Shown here in pieces: positions 1-12,273 of a stretch of 64,000 bases of DNA. A program made the translations under genes and the position numbers. The DNA is taken from the NCBI GenBank assembly GCA_902806565.1, contig CADCXA010000062.1, forward strand, positions 852,913 through 916,912. Direction: 5' to 3'. Every line of letters starts with the position of its first letter. Positions within the stretch are counted from its first letter, which is position 1. The DNA is from Hypoxylon rubiginosum (Eukaryota > Ascomycota > Sordariomycetes > Xylariales > Hypoxylaceae). The notes beneath the pieces were generated by a model. That model did not search any database. It had not been told where the DNA came from and worked only from the letters and a program-made list of their open reading frames with translations.

Positions 1-2122
1 TTTTCCAGCTCTTACAGAACGAGAAGCGCTACGTCCAGGAGCAAGCGCTATCCACTATCGCGACTATCGCGGACGCTGCCGAGGCTGCGTTCTCGAAGTA
101 CTACGACACTCTGATGCCGTTGCTTGTCAATGTTCTGAGACAAGAAACTCAGAAGGAGTACAGGTTACTTCGTGCGAAGGCTATGGAGTGTGCGACTCTG
201 ATAGCGCTAGCCGTTGGAAAGGAGCGCCTCGGGGCCGATGCTATGACCTTGGTCGACCTCCTTGCGAATATTCAGGCCAACATCACCGACGCCGATGATC
301 CTCAGTCGCAGTATCTTATGCATTGCTGGGGGCGCATGTGCAGGGTCATGGGCTCTGACTTCCTACGCTTCTTGCCGAATGTTATGCCTCCGCTCGTCGA
401 ATTGGCCAGCGCGAAGGCTGACATCCAGCTCCTTGACACGGATGACGAGATCGAACAGATTCAGCAAGAGGACGGATGGGAGCTGGTACCGCTCAAGGGG
501 AAGATGATTGGAATCCGCACTAGTACCATGGATGACAAGCACATGGCCATCGAGCTGTTAGTCGTTTACGCGCAGACGTTGGAGGGACATTTCGCGCCGT
601 ATGTGGCTGACACCATGGAGAAGATTGCACTTCCAGGCCTCGCATTCTTCTTCCACGACCCTGTCCGGTTTATTTCGGCAAAGCTCGTGCCTCAGCTCTT
701 AAGTTCGTATAAGAAGGCCTACGGCCCCGAGTCCAACGAGCTTCGAGGCTTGTGGGCTGGTACGGTGGACAAGTTACTGGAAGTCCTGACTGCCGAGCCA
801 GCTATTGATGCCTTGGCCGAGATGTACCAGTGCTTCTACGAGTCGGTTGAGGTAGTAGGCAAGGATTGCCTAAGCCAGCAACACATGGGCAAGTTTATTG
901 ACGGTGTCCATTCGGCCATCGAAGACTACAAGGACCGCGTGGCTCGACGTGAGGAAGACAAGGAAGGAGCTGCTGCGGAAGATGCCGAGGATGAGGCTGA
1001 GGAACTTTTGATTGCTATCGAGGATGACCAAACCCTGTTGTCCGACATGAACAAGGCATTCCACTCAATATTCAAGAACCACGGCGCCGTCTTCCTCCAG
1101 CCGTGGGAGCGTCTCATGGGCACGTACGAGAACTTTCTCACCTCCGGGGATCCGACGCAACGTCAATGGGGCCTATGCATAATGGACGACGTCCTAGAGT
1201 ATTGCGGACCGGAGAGCGTTCGCTACGCTCAAGCTATCAGTACTGCCCTCCTAGAAGGATGCAAGGACCCCTCCGCTGCCATCCGGCAAGCTGCCGCGTA
1301 AGTAAACTATTTTGCTCTAGTCTTGATGTAGCCCATTACTATTCAGTGGCCGCTGTCATGACAAGTTTCCACATTGCTGACATCTTGGATAGGTACGGCA
1401 TTGGCGTTGCTGCTCATCGTGGCGGAGTCCCCTGGTCTCAATTCCTTGCGACCTCGATACCTTACCTATTCCAGGCAACTCAGATACCTGACGCTCGTGG
1501 TGAAGAAGCCGTCTACGCCACTGGTAAGTCGCGTTCTGTAACACCGTCTTAATTCTAGCAGCAGTTAACGTAAGTATAGAGAACGCTTGCGCAGCGATAG
1601 CAAAGATACTACACTTCAACAAGCAAAGTATACCGGACCCGCAGCCCATCGCAACCCAATGGTATGTATCTTAATCAACCGCGTTTTCAGTACCGTCACT
1701 GATCAACTTGTCATATAGGGTCAACACCCTCCCGGTTACCAATGACGAGGAAGCGGCCCCATACGCTTACGGTTATCTCGTGGAATTGATCGAGCAGTAA
1801 GTTTTGATTCCTAGGAGTGCATGCAACCCCTATCTCCACACCCTATCATAAAAGGAGAGGGAGGCAGGGAAGAAAACTAGTCAAGAGTCAAGTCGCTAAC
1901 TATGTATAAAGGCAAAATCCGGCAGTAACCAGTCAGGTTGACAAGGTATTTGTCTATGTCGGACAGGCTCTAGAGGCGGAGATGCTCCATGGCCAACTAG
2001 GTGCGCGTGTTGCTCAAGCAATTCAAATGCTACTCCAGTCAACAAACGTCGACCCGACGCCGCTATTGCAACAGCATTTCACGCCAGAAGGCCAACAGAT
2101 CATAAGACGCTACTTCTCATAG
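1..2122 (+). CDS. Importin subunit beta-3 (Kap121/Pse1/IPO5 family), C-terminal part; 5' end outside window
   Basis: Nuclear import receptor of the karyopherin-beta family, which carries cargo such as ribosomal proteins through the nuclear pore with Ran-GTP. The window opens inside an exon read in frame from base 3. Exons are 1-1297, 1393-1523, 1580-1661, 1719-1796 and 1912-2122, with GT-AG introns at each step and a TAG stop at 2120-2122. The visible protein is a run of HEAT-type helical repeats with a short acidic, Glu/Asp-rich insert at about 960-1025. The C-terminal part, with its GVPWSQF and [12 protein letters not shown] stretches, resembles what I know of Pse1/Kap121 and IPO5 proteins rather than Kap95 or Kap104. 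It converges with the Rsc gene downstream. The family call is from recalled similarity; the missing N-terminus prevents a length check. Confidence 0.88.
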
Positions 2123-3201
2123 ACATTCCAAAGCACGACAAGCAATCGAGATGCTGACTTTTTACTTTCGGGGGTCGTGCTGGCATAATGGGGGCAAGCT
2201 GCGCTTTAGATGGCAGCATTGAGAATGAGAGGGGGTCGGGTCTTAACCACGATACCACTTGTTGTCCCTGGAGCGGCGGCTTCACTGGCATACCATACCG
2301 CTAACCATTCTGATATTTTGCTCCCCACGGGGGGCGGGTGGCCTGGGCGGAAGGATTGGCGCAGCTAAGCCATAAAGAAGTAGACGATCTCTTCGCGAAA
2401 TAGTCGCGGTTAATCGAGATCGAGGATGATACTTGTGCGATATGGCTCAAGTTAGGGTAGGAGATGTCGTGTCTCGCGTCGCGTCTCGATTTGGTAACTG
2501 GCAGATATAGAGCCAAAAAGATTACTAGTGAAGACTTATACCTCTTGAACCTATTTGCTAGACCGTGTTGTTATTATAGCCGCTCTCTAGCTGGCCCCAT
2601 CATCCAAAACTTGTGACAGGTGATCTTGAAGTATTATAGCCGAGATTCTGCTCGCCGCTTAGTATAAGCTATATACCGGATAGTATGATAGTATGTCCCT
2701 AAGAAAGCTGTAGATGGTTTCGTCTAGAAGCACGTCCAGATTCTATATGATCCCTTACTGCCCTCGACCTCACGATCACCATCTTACATATCACAGAAGA
2801 ATCTAGCGTTATGGGACGGATGTGCTCCCCAACCACAAATACCAAGAGATCATAGTGGGGACATGCGCAATTAGAAGACTTTCCTTGCGTGCAGAGTATT
2901 GGTATGAAGCCTGATCTTACTCGTAGTGGCGACATTGAGCACTACTAACTGTACTGTCGCTTAATATATGTTGTGTAGCCACAGTCTTGATTTTCCTAGT
3001 AAACAACCACCAATTATCGTGGCCCTGCCGGAAGAAGTGGTATCACTAATGAACTCCTGAGAGGCCAACCGGCCGATTTTACACAACGCCATAAACACAA
3101 TCCCACGCGTAGGGGGGCGGGGAATACAATCGAAAGGCACAGGTACACGATTATCTCTCCTTCTCGGCATCCTTACCCTGGCCATCGTCCCGATTGACTT
3201 G
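2123..3201. other. Intergenic region between two convergent genes
   Basis: This stretch lies between the importin stop codon and the Rsc stop codon and should hold both 3' UTRs. It has no coding-quality ORF; the short ORFs lack conserved motifs and good codon use. A GGGGGGCGGG-like run near 2,330 and a repeated TATTATAGCCG word near 2,573 and 2,633 are the only repeats I noticed. Confidence 0.6.
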
Positions 3202-6200
3202 CTACGCCAATGGGGGCAGCGACTGGGCGACGTTGTCAATGTCCTTATCACGGCAACTCCAGCCGTCGTAAGCCGACTCCAACTGCTCGTTCTCCTTCTT
3301 CATCGAGTCGACCCAGTCTTTGAACATATCGCCGGCGAGATCAATGAGCTGCTTCTGGTCCGTCTCGGTAGCCTGCTTCTCCTTTTCCTGTCGCTTCTTC
3401 TCTTCCTCCTGTCGCAACTCGTCTCGCGCCTTGCGTTTGGCGCGGCGATCCTCTATCTCGCGCGCGCGATCGGCAAGGTAGCGCACACTGTGACCAAGAC
3501 TAGCACTCTCGACCGACAAGCCGCGGTGCGGTCGGTCTAGAGGAGGCTGGGTGAAGAACAGAACGCGACCAGCTTCGTCGCGTTGAAACTGCGCGCGGAC
3601 CTCTTCGGGGATCTTGGTGTTCAGCGCGTCGTCCAGATGGTAGACCTCAACCGGCCGCGGTGGGTTGTAGGCGTTGGCTTGGACATGCGCACCGGGACTA
3701 GGTGCGGCAGCCATGGGAGTGCGAGCGGGCGACGGCGCAATACGATGCGACGGGTCGTAGCCGGGCAGTGGTTGGCTTAATTGATGGGGAGGAGCGTGGT
3801 GAGGCTGATGAGGTACAGGAACCGGAGTTTGGCTGTACTGAGGCGGGTATCCGTTGTAGGGCTGGGACTGATGCGGCTGATGTGCCTGGAAGTGTGTAGC
3901 CTGGGCCATCTGCGGCGTGTTATGCCCCGGGGTGCTGTGATGAGCGCCTTGGACACCTTGGATGGGAAACCCGTGATGAGCAGTATGATTGCCGTACTGT
4001 GGAACGGGGACCGGAGTGGGACTAGGACGCGGCGCAAAGGGATTGGGCGATGCGTACGTGCCAACATGCCCAGACGTCGGCGTTGGCGGAGCAGGAATGA
4101 CTGAGAAGTGAGACGTGTTTCCCATCACGATATCACCCTGGCCATCAATGGGGCGCGTTGTCTGCATCAGGGATGGACGTCGTATTGGATCGACGATAGG
4201 GAGCGGTGGAGGTGATGGCGTTGGCTCGGGTGGCGGCGATTCCTGTAGAGGAAGTATGTGTGTCAGTAAAAGTGAGTGAGAAATTGGATTAATTTACGTA
4301 TGCGGGTTACGTGACGCGGCTGGTGAGACAATGAAAATAGAAAAGGATGTATCCATCAACTGGATTTTTTTTATGTTTGTTTGAGACGAAAGGGTGCAAA
4401 TTATAATCGATAAGGGAGAGAGAGATGCGGATCGTGGAGAGGGGAGATGAGATTCCTTTCCATTCCTTTGTTATTTTTTCCCCTTCTGCTTTTTTGCTTA
4501 TCAGGAAGTATGAATGTATAAGAGTAGGAAGGGTAGCCGAGAAGGAGGGTAAGAAATGCAAATTGGGAGGGCTGTAACAAACATCCCAAGTCCAAGCAAG
4601 GAACACACTTACATTCGGCTCCCTCTCGCGACAATGTACGGCTCCAATAAGGGGCGGGGCATTGGGCGCTCCCCAGGTCGGCTTCGGTAGGGCATCCGTA
4701 GGCTTTGCATCATCTCGGAGTAAATGCTTGATAGGACTGGGCACTTTTTTAAGCTTGCGAGGCAGATCGAACAGGTCCATCTCGTAGTCCTTCTCTCGCA
4801 CCTCGTCGGGTACACAGCTCGCCCACGTCTTGATCTTGTTGAGCTTATGCTTCTCTTCATTGTACCGAGCCTCGCAAACGTAGACCTCTTTGTCCTTGGG
4901 AAATCCTCGGGGCCTGCCTTTGTTGTAGCGCGTTACGAACATGACGAAACATCGATCCACCACTTCGTCGATACGATGGTCCCTGTACTGCCCCGTCTTG
5001 ACAACCTCGTTCTCCAAGAAATGCTTCTCGAAGCGATGGACAGTCTGTTCTGGTCTATAGTACCAGCACGCGTTGACCCACTTCTGCCCCGACTTATCCT
5101 CCCAGGTTCGATAGATCTGCGCGACGATAGGCTTTGTCAGATCGTTCGGATTGGTGATATGAACCCAATCGCCTAAGCATCCAGTCAGTACCCTATCACT
5201 TGGGTCATACCCGACTTTTATAACATAGCAGGGCAAAAACTTACCAACCCTCCAGACCTCTCCATTATGGGCAATCTCTGTCAATGGACGTCTGCCGTCT
5301 TCATCTTCGAAGTCGTTGTCAGGCTTGGCCTTTTCCTGCTCGGCCAGAAGGTAGGCCTGCTGCTGCAGCTCAACCGCGTCCTTGTACAGTTGGCTGTCCT
5401 CCTCATTATACAGCTTGGCATTTTCGAACATGATTTCAAGATCCTTAAGTGCTTGATCCACATTTTGGTACTTCTTCCTCTTGGCTTTACGCTTGATCAG
5501 GTCCATTGCTATGGGGTTCTTGATAGCAGCAAAGTATTCTGGGGTTGAGCTCTTATCCGGAAGTCTTTCGAATGGGACAATCAACAGTTCGCCGTTCGGG
5601 TGCTTGAACTTTCGAAGGCCCTTTAGTATTGCGTGTATACGAGCCTCTAGCGGAGTGAAGACCTTCGGAGGGCGGCCTCGCTTCTTGTGTGAGTCGTCAT
5701 GCATATCAGATTTACGACCCGAACCCGAAGGGCGACCACCGCGTCTTCCACGCCGTCGAACACCGTCATCATCCGAATCGTCCTCGTCATCTTCATCCTC
5801 GTCGTCTTCCTCTTCCTCTTCTGCTTCCTCGTCGTCTGGATCCGGAGGCGGCGAATCTTCCGCTTCGGGAATCTCTCCCAGGTCGGGAAGCACAGCCTCC
5901 TCGGGTTTGATGGTCCCCTCGTCAATTAGCTTTTGAAGTTCCTCCTTGAAGATCTCTCGTAGGCGAACCGCGTCTTGGAAGAATTCTGAGGATGGTCGGT
6001 TGTAGACCATGGCGTTATGCGAGATTAGAGCAACGTCCCGAACGAATTCGGGGAAAGCAGTATACTGTTTTTTCAGCTTCTTGGTCTGTTGTCGGGGCGT
6101 TAGCATAGCCTAAGAAAAGTAGGACATGGGACGCCTACGCGGATGGTACTGAATGCAATAGGTTCTTTGATAACTTCATGGTACTCGGGGATCAGCCGCC

Positions 6201-6690
6201 TGTTCGGAATGCGCTGGAAGTGCGAGGCAATATGGTAGCCACTGTGACGCTCGCGTTAGTAACGACCCGCCAGTCATCATCGTCACCACACTTTCACAGG
6301 CTGAACTTACTCGGCGTCTTTGTAGGTTGACAGGTAGTTGGCTGTATTCTCAATCACTGTGAGCATATCATGGTCGAGACGATTGTGTAGTCGTCCACCT
6401 TCACGATCAGCATCGTCATCCATATCTACGTCGCCATCCGCATCCACGTCGCCTTCTGCATCTGCATCGGCATCTGCTTCTGTACTGGCGCTACCATTGA
6501 CCCCTAAGCTTGCGTGGGCGCCTTCTGCGCTATCACTAGGGTTTCTAACGTCTCCAGAATTCTTAGCAGTATCTAGTCCCTGCGCATTGTCGTTGCTGTT
6601 GCCACCATTGTCCTCGTTACTTGGCTTGGCCTCGATAGACTCGCGAACTTCGACCGCGCTCTCGGCTGGCTTCGCAGCTTCGTCGGCCAT
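3202..6690 (-). CDS. RSC chromatin-remodelling complex subunit Rsc1/Rsc2-like (double bromodomain, AT-hook, BAH)
   Basis: Subunit of the nuclear RSC (SWI/SNF-type) remodeller; it reads acetylated histones and nucleosomes. I model five exons: 6690-6311, 6241-6139, 6085-5245, 5172-4613 and 4242-3202, giving 974 residues. In order: an acidic Ala/Asp-rich N-terminus; bromodomain 1 (about 103-215, spanning exons 1-3, with HNAMVYNRPS); an acidic tract (about 235-270); an AT-hook KRGRPPK (296-302); bromodomain 2 (about 305-405, KNPIAMDLI); a BAH domain (about 434-560, restored as WRVGDWVHITNPND once a 72-nt in-frame intron is removed); a basic segment; and a Pro/His/Gln-rich tail. The last intron (4243-4612) is unusually long at 370 nt. 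The start ATG at 6690 gives MADEAAKPAE. The order bromo-bromo-BAH is diagnostic of Rsc1/Rsc2; polybromo proteins have more bromodomains. Fungi outside yeast usually carry one such gene. Confidence 0.9.
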
Positions 6691-7249
6691 GATGGCAGGT
6701 CGAAACTATATGAAAGAGGGAATATCCAGACTAGCAGTGTATTCTATATCTTCAAACTAATTGCTGGTTATTGTGTTCGAGGTCGGGCAGAACAATGACA
6801 CTAAAACTGCAGCGTGCCAGGTCGAGTTGAGCAGCTTCTCGAAGACCTAAAGAGTTGGTTTGTTGCTTGTTGCTTGTTGCTTTTACTTGTTAGCTGCTTA
6901 GGTAAACTTGCCTGACGCCCGTGCCCCGTTCCACCGATGGCAGGTACAATAGCCAATTCTTGGCTTTTGTGGCTGATACGTGGCATGGACTTAGGTACGT
7001 ATATACCTGTAGGTAATAAAGGTGGCTCAGCCAAGTTGCCATATGAACCTTTTCAACTCTAGCTTTATGAGTGATCTCAAGACACCTTAATTCCTCATTC
7101 CTCGTATTTAATTCTTATTCTTCATATCGGATGCAAAGACATGATCTCAAAATGTATAAATATCTTGAGCTCGCTTAGATCTAATGCTTTGCTGCCTATA
7201 TATAAATATATAAAATAGGTATAGCTATACAGCAGATACAGCAGGCGCC
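6691..7249. other. Intergenic region: Rsc promoter side and MFS transporter 3' side
   Basis: Upstream of the Rsc start and downstream of the transporter stop. It contains a TTGCTTG triple repeat (about 6,860-6,880) and an ACGTATATACCTGTAGGTA stretch near 7,000 that belongs to the dispersed AGGTA motif family. No gene is visible. Confidence 0.5.
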
Positions 7250-9047
7250 TTAAATTTCCAATCGAACCTCCGCTAGCACCTCCGGACCAGCAGTCGCGGT
7301 TGTACGTTGATGCTCCGAATCTCTGTGCGAGTCTCTGTGGCTTAAAAATAAGATGGCAAGAATTGCGCCGAGCTGGGCTACAGTTGTGGCGAGGACACTG
7401 ATAAACCCGCTATGAAAGTTGGGCGCGCCGCTTGCCGGATACTGAACCACCTGAGTTCCGGCCGTGATAGCTTGGCCAATGGCGTTCATGCTAGCTGTTA
7501 CTACAGCACGTTCCTCCGCATCCCTAGCCATGACTACGGACGCCCAGCCCATTGTTAAAGGCGAGCAAGCTTGAAAGATATTAGTATAATATACCCTAAC
7601 GTACCTAAGGGGGTAGTCGGCAACAGGGGTAATGGCTTACCAGCCTCGAATCCCGTAAGAATAAACCCAGCTAGACGACCGCTCTCACCAACGTCCCAGA
7701 CCACGAGGAGTATCATCCCAGCGAGGACGGGGAAGGTCACGGCAACCGCTGGTACCCAGAAGCGGCCTGTTCTATCCGCCGCCACCCCACAAATGAAAGC
7801 GACGACAATACTAACTGCCGTAACGATCGTGGGTATCGTGTTAATCTGCACGATCGAGTATACGTCGCTCTTTGCCTTAAGGTATAGGGAGAACGGCTGA
7901 GCACCTGGGAGGAAGTTTTGGTCCATCAGCGTCCATTGGAGAACAAACAAGTACCAGTGCCAACGTGAAAAGACTCGTTTGAATATGCTCCGAGATAGCT
8001 GCAGTCGTGGCGGTGCAACAAGCCCCTCGAGCCGCTTACGAGCGAGTGTGTGCTCATCTGCCGTGATGAAACGCGGTTTCTCCCTGGATGGCACGTCAGG
8101 GAAGACGAAAAAGCCACTGAGATGAGTCAATAAACACATCACTAATAAGGCAACAAATGCCCTTCGTATTGCAGGAACTCACAATACTGCTATGGCAAGT
8201 GTAATGATGGCGTCAACAATAAAGAGCCATCTATTCTGGTAATCAGTTACAGACTCTGTTCTCTACCCTTATAACGGGTGCATCACGTCATGGAAGCCAT
8301 ACCTCCAGCCGGCTAAGCCGTGTGCTTGGTTAAGATTCGTATAGGCCGCAGCTTGCAAGTACCCGGCGAACATAGTCCCAAGCGGACTCGCGATGAAAAA
8401 GAGAGCAACGCGACGACCGATCTCGCCTGGCTTGTACCAAGAACCAATGATGTAGATGGTTCCAGTGAAGGAGCAACATTCGAAGACGCCGGTGAAGAAT
8501 CGCATGGCGTACAACGTTTCGATATTCCTAGCCCAAGCGAGGCCAAAGGTGGACAGTCCCCATCCGATCTCTAGTGCCGGGAGAACGCGATTGGCAGGGT
8601 AGTGCGTCAGAAAATAACAGGCTGGGATCATGAACGTGCAGTAGGATGCCCAGAAGGTTGCCGTGATGTAGTTCAGCTGATCGCCGTGCAAGCCGAGCTC
8701 TTCCTTCATTCCACTATAAGATCCACATCATTAGTAGCTGACCGTGACTAGGAAGGTCTGAATAAGGTAGACACGTACCTGACATAGGCGTTGGTGATTG
8801 ACTGCTGGTCGAGATACTTGGTGAAGAAAGATAGGCAGCCAAAGACCAAGATGCTCAGGTCGAGCTTCAAGATCAGCCGCTTCTCCTCGTCAGGCATATC
8901 TTTCGGGTACCACCTCGCGGAGGTCATGAGCTTGATCCAGAGATCCCCGACACCAGTAGTGCCGTTGCCATTTTTGCTATATTGGCTTGTGTCCTGTCGT
9001 ATCCATGACCGTGCCGTCGCTTTCTGACTTTCCTCGTCTGCTGCCAT
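7250..9047 (-). CDS. MFS transporter, anion:cation symporter family (Dal5/Fen2/Liz1-like)
   Basis: Plasma-membrane permease of the major facilitator superfamily; this subfamily takes up organic anions and vitamins such as allantoate, pantothenate, biotin or nicotinate. Five exons, 9047-8779, 8713-8303, 8230-8183, 8116-7641 and 7569-7250, give 507 residues. The cytosolic N-terminus leads into LDLSILVFGCLSFFTKYLDQQSITNAYVSGM, which matches the first helix of the Dal5/Liz1 group. About 12 hydrophobic segments follow, including the FFTGVFECCSFTG helix and the SPLTMGWASVVMARDAEERA segment typical of the family. ATG at 9047 is preferred because its context (ACACAATGG) is good and the in-frame upstream codon is only TTG. 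The 48-nt third exon is short. Substrate cannot be told from sequence; pantothenate or another carboxylate is a guess. Confidence 0.88.
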
Positions 9048-10439
9048 TGTGTTTGTGGTGTCTTGGCCTGAATACAAGGTATATCAATTTATAATCTATC
9101 TCATATTTGTTTTTTTAACAGTCAAATACCATGTCCGCCGGTAGACCTTTATGAACTGAGTCCGCATTTAGTGATCCTTATAACGTTGTATTACAATGTC
9201 GTGATCGGCCTAGACTATGGTGCTACCAGCCCTAGCATTTCCCCCGCGTACCTGCAATCCTGGTGGTCAGGTTGCAAGTCTAGAAATGGGTTTCCATCTA
9301 CTTCAGCTTCGGACGAGAGGACTCTTATTATAACGAGTCTCATAGATCCCGCTCATTAGCAATTATGCCCCCTTTCCTCTTTAATCTATTTCTTACCTAC
9401 TTATGGTACCTAAGAGGTAAGTGGTGTCAACAACATCAATATCAGATAATTAGACATTGTTACTACCTTTTCCTAAACGCCGTTTAAACCTGCCAAGTAA
9501 TTTACACATTATGGTATTTTTCTTGAACTGGTCAAATGAAGAGCTTAGATGAATTGCTATGAGTTAGGGTTCTCGTACTACCTAAAGTTTTGCTTCTAAA
9601 GGTAATAACTCTTTACCTGCGTTCGTTACGTGCTATGGCCTTAGAAGTCTCGAGGGAATAATATAGACATCTTTATACTACCTTGGTTCTTAATATTTTC
9701 GGATGAGTAGTATCAAACCCTAAGAGATATAAGGGCTAAGAAGCTCACCATATAAAACCAGGTGTTAGTGACCTTCTCCTTTTCTGTCTCCCCTACATCA
9801 TTTTAATTTCCTCCGAAAACAACTAATATCCCCCCTTACCTATTACTAGAATATCACCAAACAGCGTTCTACCCGTATCTTGAGACTCTTAAGTCGTTCG
9901 TCACTCTCAACTGTAGTCAACAAACACCAGTGATGCTCAGCTAAAAGGTTATCTAAGCGGAATTCTCGTGTGGAACCTAGTTAACTATATACATATGCAT
10001 ATTATATGCAACTATACCCTAGACGACCAAGACCCGGGGCAGCCGGGTACCTAAGGTTATGTAGCTGATAGGGCTCTGATTTCTGATCTCTTGCGACGAT
10101 GGAGGGGCTCGTGCTCGTCTGGCCGAGATCTTCTGTTCCCATACAAATACAAATTTAACAACCACAGGCGAACTTGACGATGAATCTACATGTAAATAGA
10201 GCGGGGCTTGAGGTTCTGGTTGGCCTAGCTGGTAATTTGTTCTGATAGATTGAATAATATTTTTATACTTACCTCATACTCATCATTCCTTCTCTTGTTC
10301 CAGCCGTGCGTACCAATCCCAACTTCCCTCCTTTCCGCTCCCAGAGTCCCAGAGTCCCAGAGTCCCAGAGTCCCAGACAGACACACCGGCACTAGCACTA
10401 CCATCTCCCCATTCCCGCACTCTAGCATTTCGGAAAATC
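9048..10439. other. Divergent intergenic region, about 1.4 kb
   Basis: Shared upstream region of the MFS transporter (-) and Otu1 (+). It is AT-leaning and has no conserved ORF. Its right end contains the CCCAGAGT tandem repeat, listed separately. A CCGGGTACCTAAGG word near 10,041 belongs to the dispersed palindrome family. Confidence 0.5.
10340..10377. repeat. 8-bp tandem repeat (CCCAGAGT, about 4.7 copies) in the Otu1 5' leader
   Basis: Four perfect consecutive CCCAGAGT units followed by CCCAGA, 63-100 nt before the Otu1 ATG. Directly visible; a simple microsatellite that is likely length-polymorphic. Confidence 0.95.
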
Positions 10440-11586
10440 ATGCAAATTCGATACAAGGCCCCTCAAGGAGCAGGAAAGGTAGAGATCGATGATGGCGCCA
10501 CCGTGAGCCAGCTCGTAGACGCTCTTAAGGCCAGCACCGGCCTCGCTGACGTCACCATCAAATATGGCTGGCCCCCAAAGGCCCTCGACATCCGCCAGTA
10601 CGAAGCCTCCCTCCAGGAGTTGGGCCTTCAGCGCGAGAGCCTCACCATTGCCCCGGCCGGGAATAGCTCTACCAATACCTCTGCCACAGCCGCTCCTATC
10701 CCTTCCGCCGAGGGATCGCGCGAAACTGCTCAGAAGACCAACGACCGGAAGGACACTTCTCTCCTCGGTACCCAGTCGATGGCTACAGCGCAGGGTGGTA
10801 TGGGCATAAAGGATCAGAATATCAGCGTGTCTATGCCGGAGACCGCCTCCACACTAGGTAGGTACCGCATCGTCGTCGTCTTACAAATAGCCCGCATCGA
10901 AGATGCTTGGGAGATAATGACGCTTTAGACTGACAACGACTCACCCGTACCTAGTCCTCCGCATCATGCCCGACGACAATAGCTGCATGTTCACGGCCGT
11001 CGGCGGTGCTCTGCGCGGCTTGCGCTCCGCAGCCGACAAGAATTACAGCGCGCACGAGCTGCGGCGCATCGTCGTAGACCACATCCTAGAGAATCCGCAA
11101 AAATACAGTGCGGCGATCCTCGGCAAGCAGCCCGCCGTGTACTGCCGGAATATGCTGCAGCCCGATACTTGGGGCGGCGAGATCGAGCTGGCCATAATCT
11201 CGGAGCTATTCGCCATCGAGATCAGCGTCGTCGACGTCAAGACGACGAACGTGTGGCGCGTCGGCGAGGGCAACGACTACGAGATGCGCTGCGTAATAGT
11301 ATACTCCAACGTCCACTACGACCGCCTCGCCGAGGTCTTCGTCGAGGGCCAGGAGGAGATGGACTTCGACGTGACGCGCTGGGCCGTCGACGGCAGCGAC
11401 CATGTCATCGCGCACGCCAAGGAGCTCTGTCGCATCCTGCGCGACGAGCACCATTACTTTACCTCGACGTCCGATTTCATCGTCCAGTGCGACATTTGCA
11501 AATGGGTTGGCCAAGGCCAGGATTCGGTAATAAAACATGTGAACCAAACAGGACACCAATCGATTACAGAGATCAAGACGTCGTAG
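10440..11586 (+). CDS. OTU1: Ubiquitin thioesterase Otu1 (YOD1 homologue)
   Basis: Cysteine-type deubiquitinase of the OTU family that works with the AAA-ATPase Cdc48/p97 in ER-associated degradation. Two exons, 10440-10857 and 10955-11586, give 349 residues; the join restores TLVLRIMPDDNSC. Residues 1-75 form the ubiquitin-like UBX-type domain used for Cdc48 binding. A Ser/Thr/Ala linker is followed by the OTU domain from about residue 140, with catalytic Asp147 and Cys150 in MPDDNSCMF and catalytic His260 in SNVHYD. The C-terminus carries a C2H2 zinc finger (Cys318, Cys321, His334, His340), as in yeast Otu1 and human YOD1. Length is a little over yeast Otu1 because of the linker. The second exon is markedly GC-rich. 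All expected catalytic residues are present. Confidence 0.95.
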
Positions 11587-12273
11587 CCAGCTTTCATACT
11601 ATTACTCCGGTCACATACCCATGTCCTAAGGAATACCTCCTATTATGGCCCAAGTACAATATTGCTCGTAGCTTATGCTGCACGACCTATACAGAAAGAC
11701 TGTTCGAAGTTTATGCCGTATCATTAATTCGAAGCGAGCTTCATTACGAATCACGTTTGTATGGTACACGGGATCGACACGACACCTTCATGTTGCTTCG
11801 ATACTGTAGCTTCCTTAGATAGAGATGGCGATATTTATCGCCTAATAATACGAACCTCGACCTAACATAATTTAGATATCGTTATACGAAAGAAAAAAAA
11901 CTAGTCATGGGTTAAATCACGTAGGTAGCTCATCTCTAAGACGATAGATAGTCTATTGACGTAGGTACGCTAATCATCTCGTAAGCCCCCTATTCTATTA
12001 GTATGCGTATCTCTACTCTCAACTTCTCCCCTCGAAATTGAGAGCGGCTTCGGGGTATATAACAGACATACACGCGATCCAGATCGTGGATTAGAACCCG
12101 CCGACTAGCATATCCTTCCAAGACGACATCCCCATCCACACATTTCCAATGCGACAGAAATCCCCTGATATTGTTGGCAGTAAATCCCGATCCCTAACTC
12201 CGCCGTCTTCCTATGCAAGCCCATATCTTCATTAAAAACGGTATCATTAATACAAGACCCCGACTGCTGGGCT
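11587..12273. other. Intergenic region between the convergent Otu1 and Inp1 genes
   Basis: It holds the 3' ends of two converging genes. No conserved ORF or RNA gene seen. Several ACGTAGGTA words near 11,922 and 11,960 belong to the dispersed motif family. Confidence 0.5.

Noticed and set aside
9047..9077. Upstream start for the MFS transporter
   Set aside because: The extension begins at TTG, not ATG; the ATG at 9,047 has a good context and gives a normal N-terminus.
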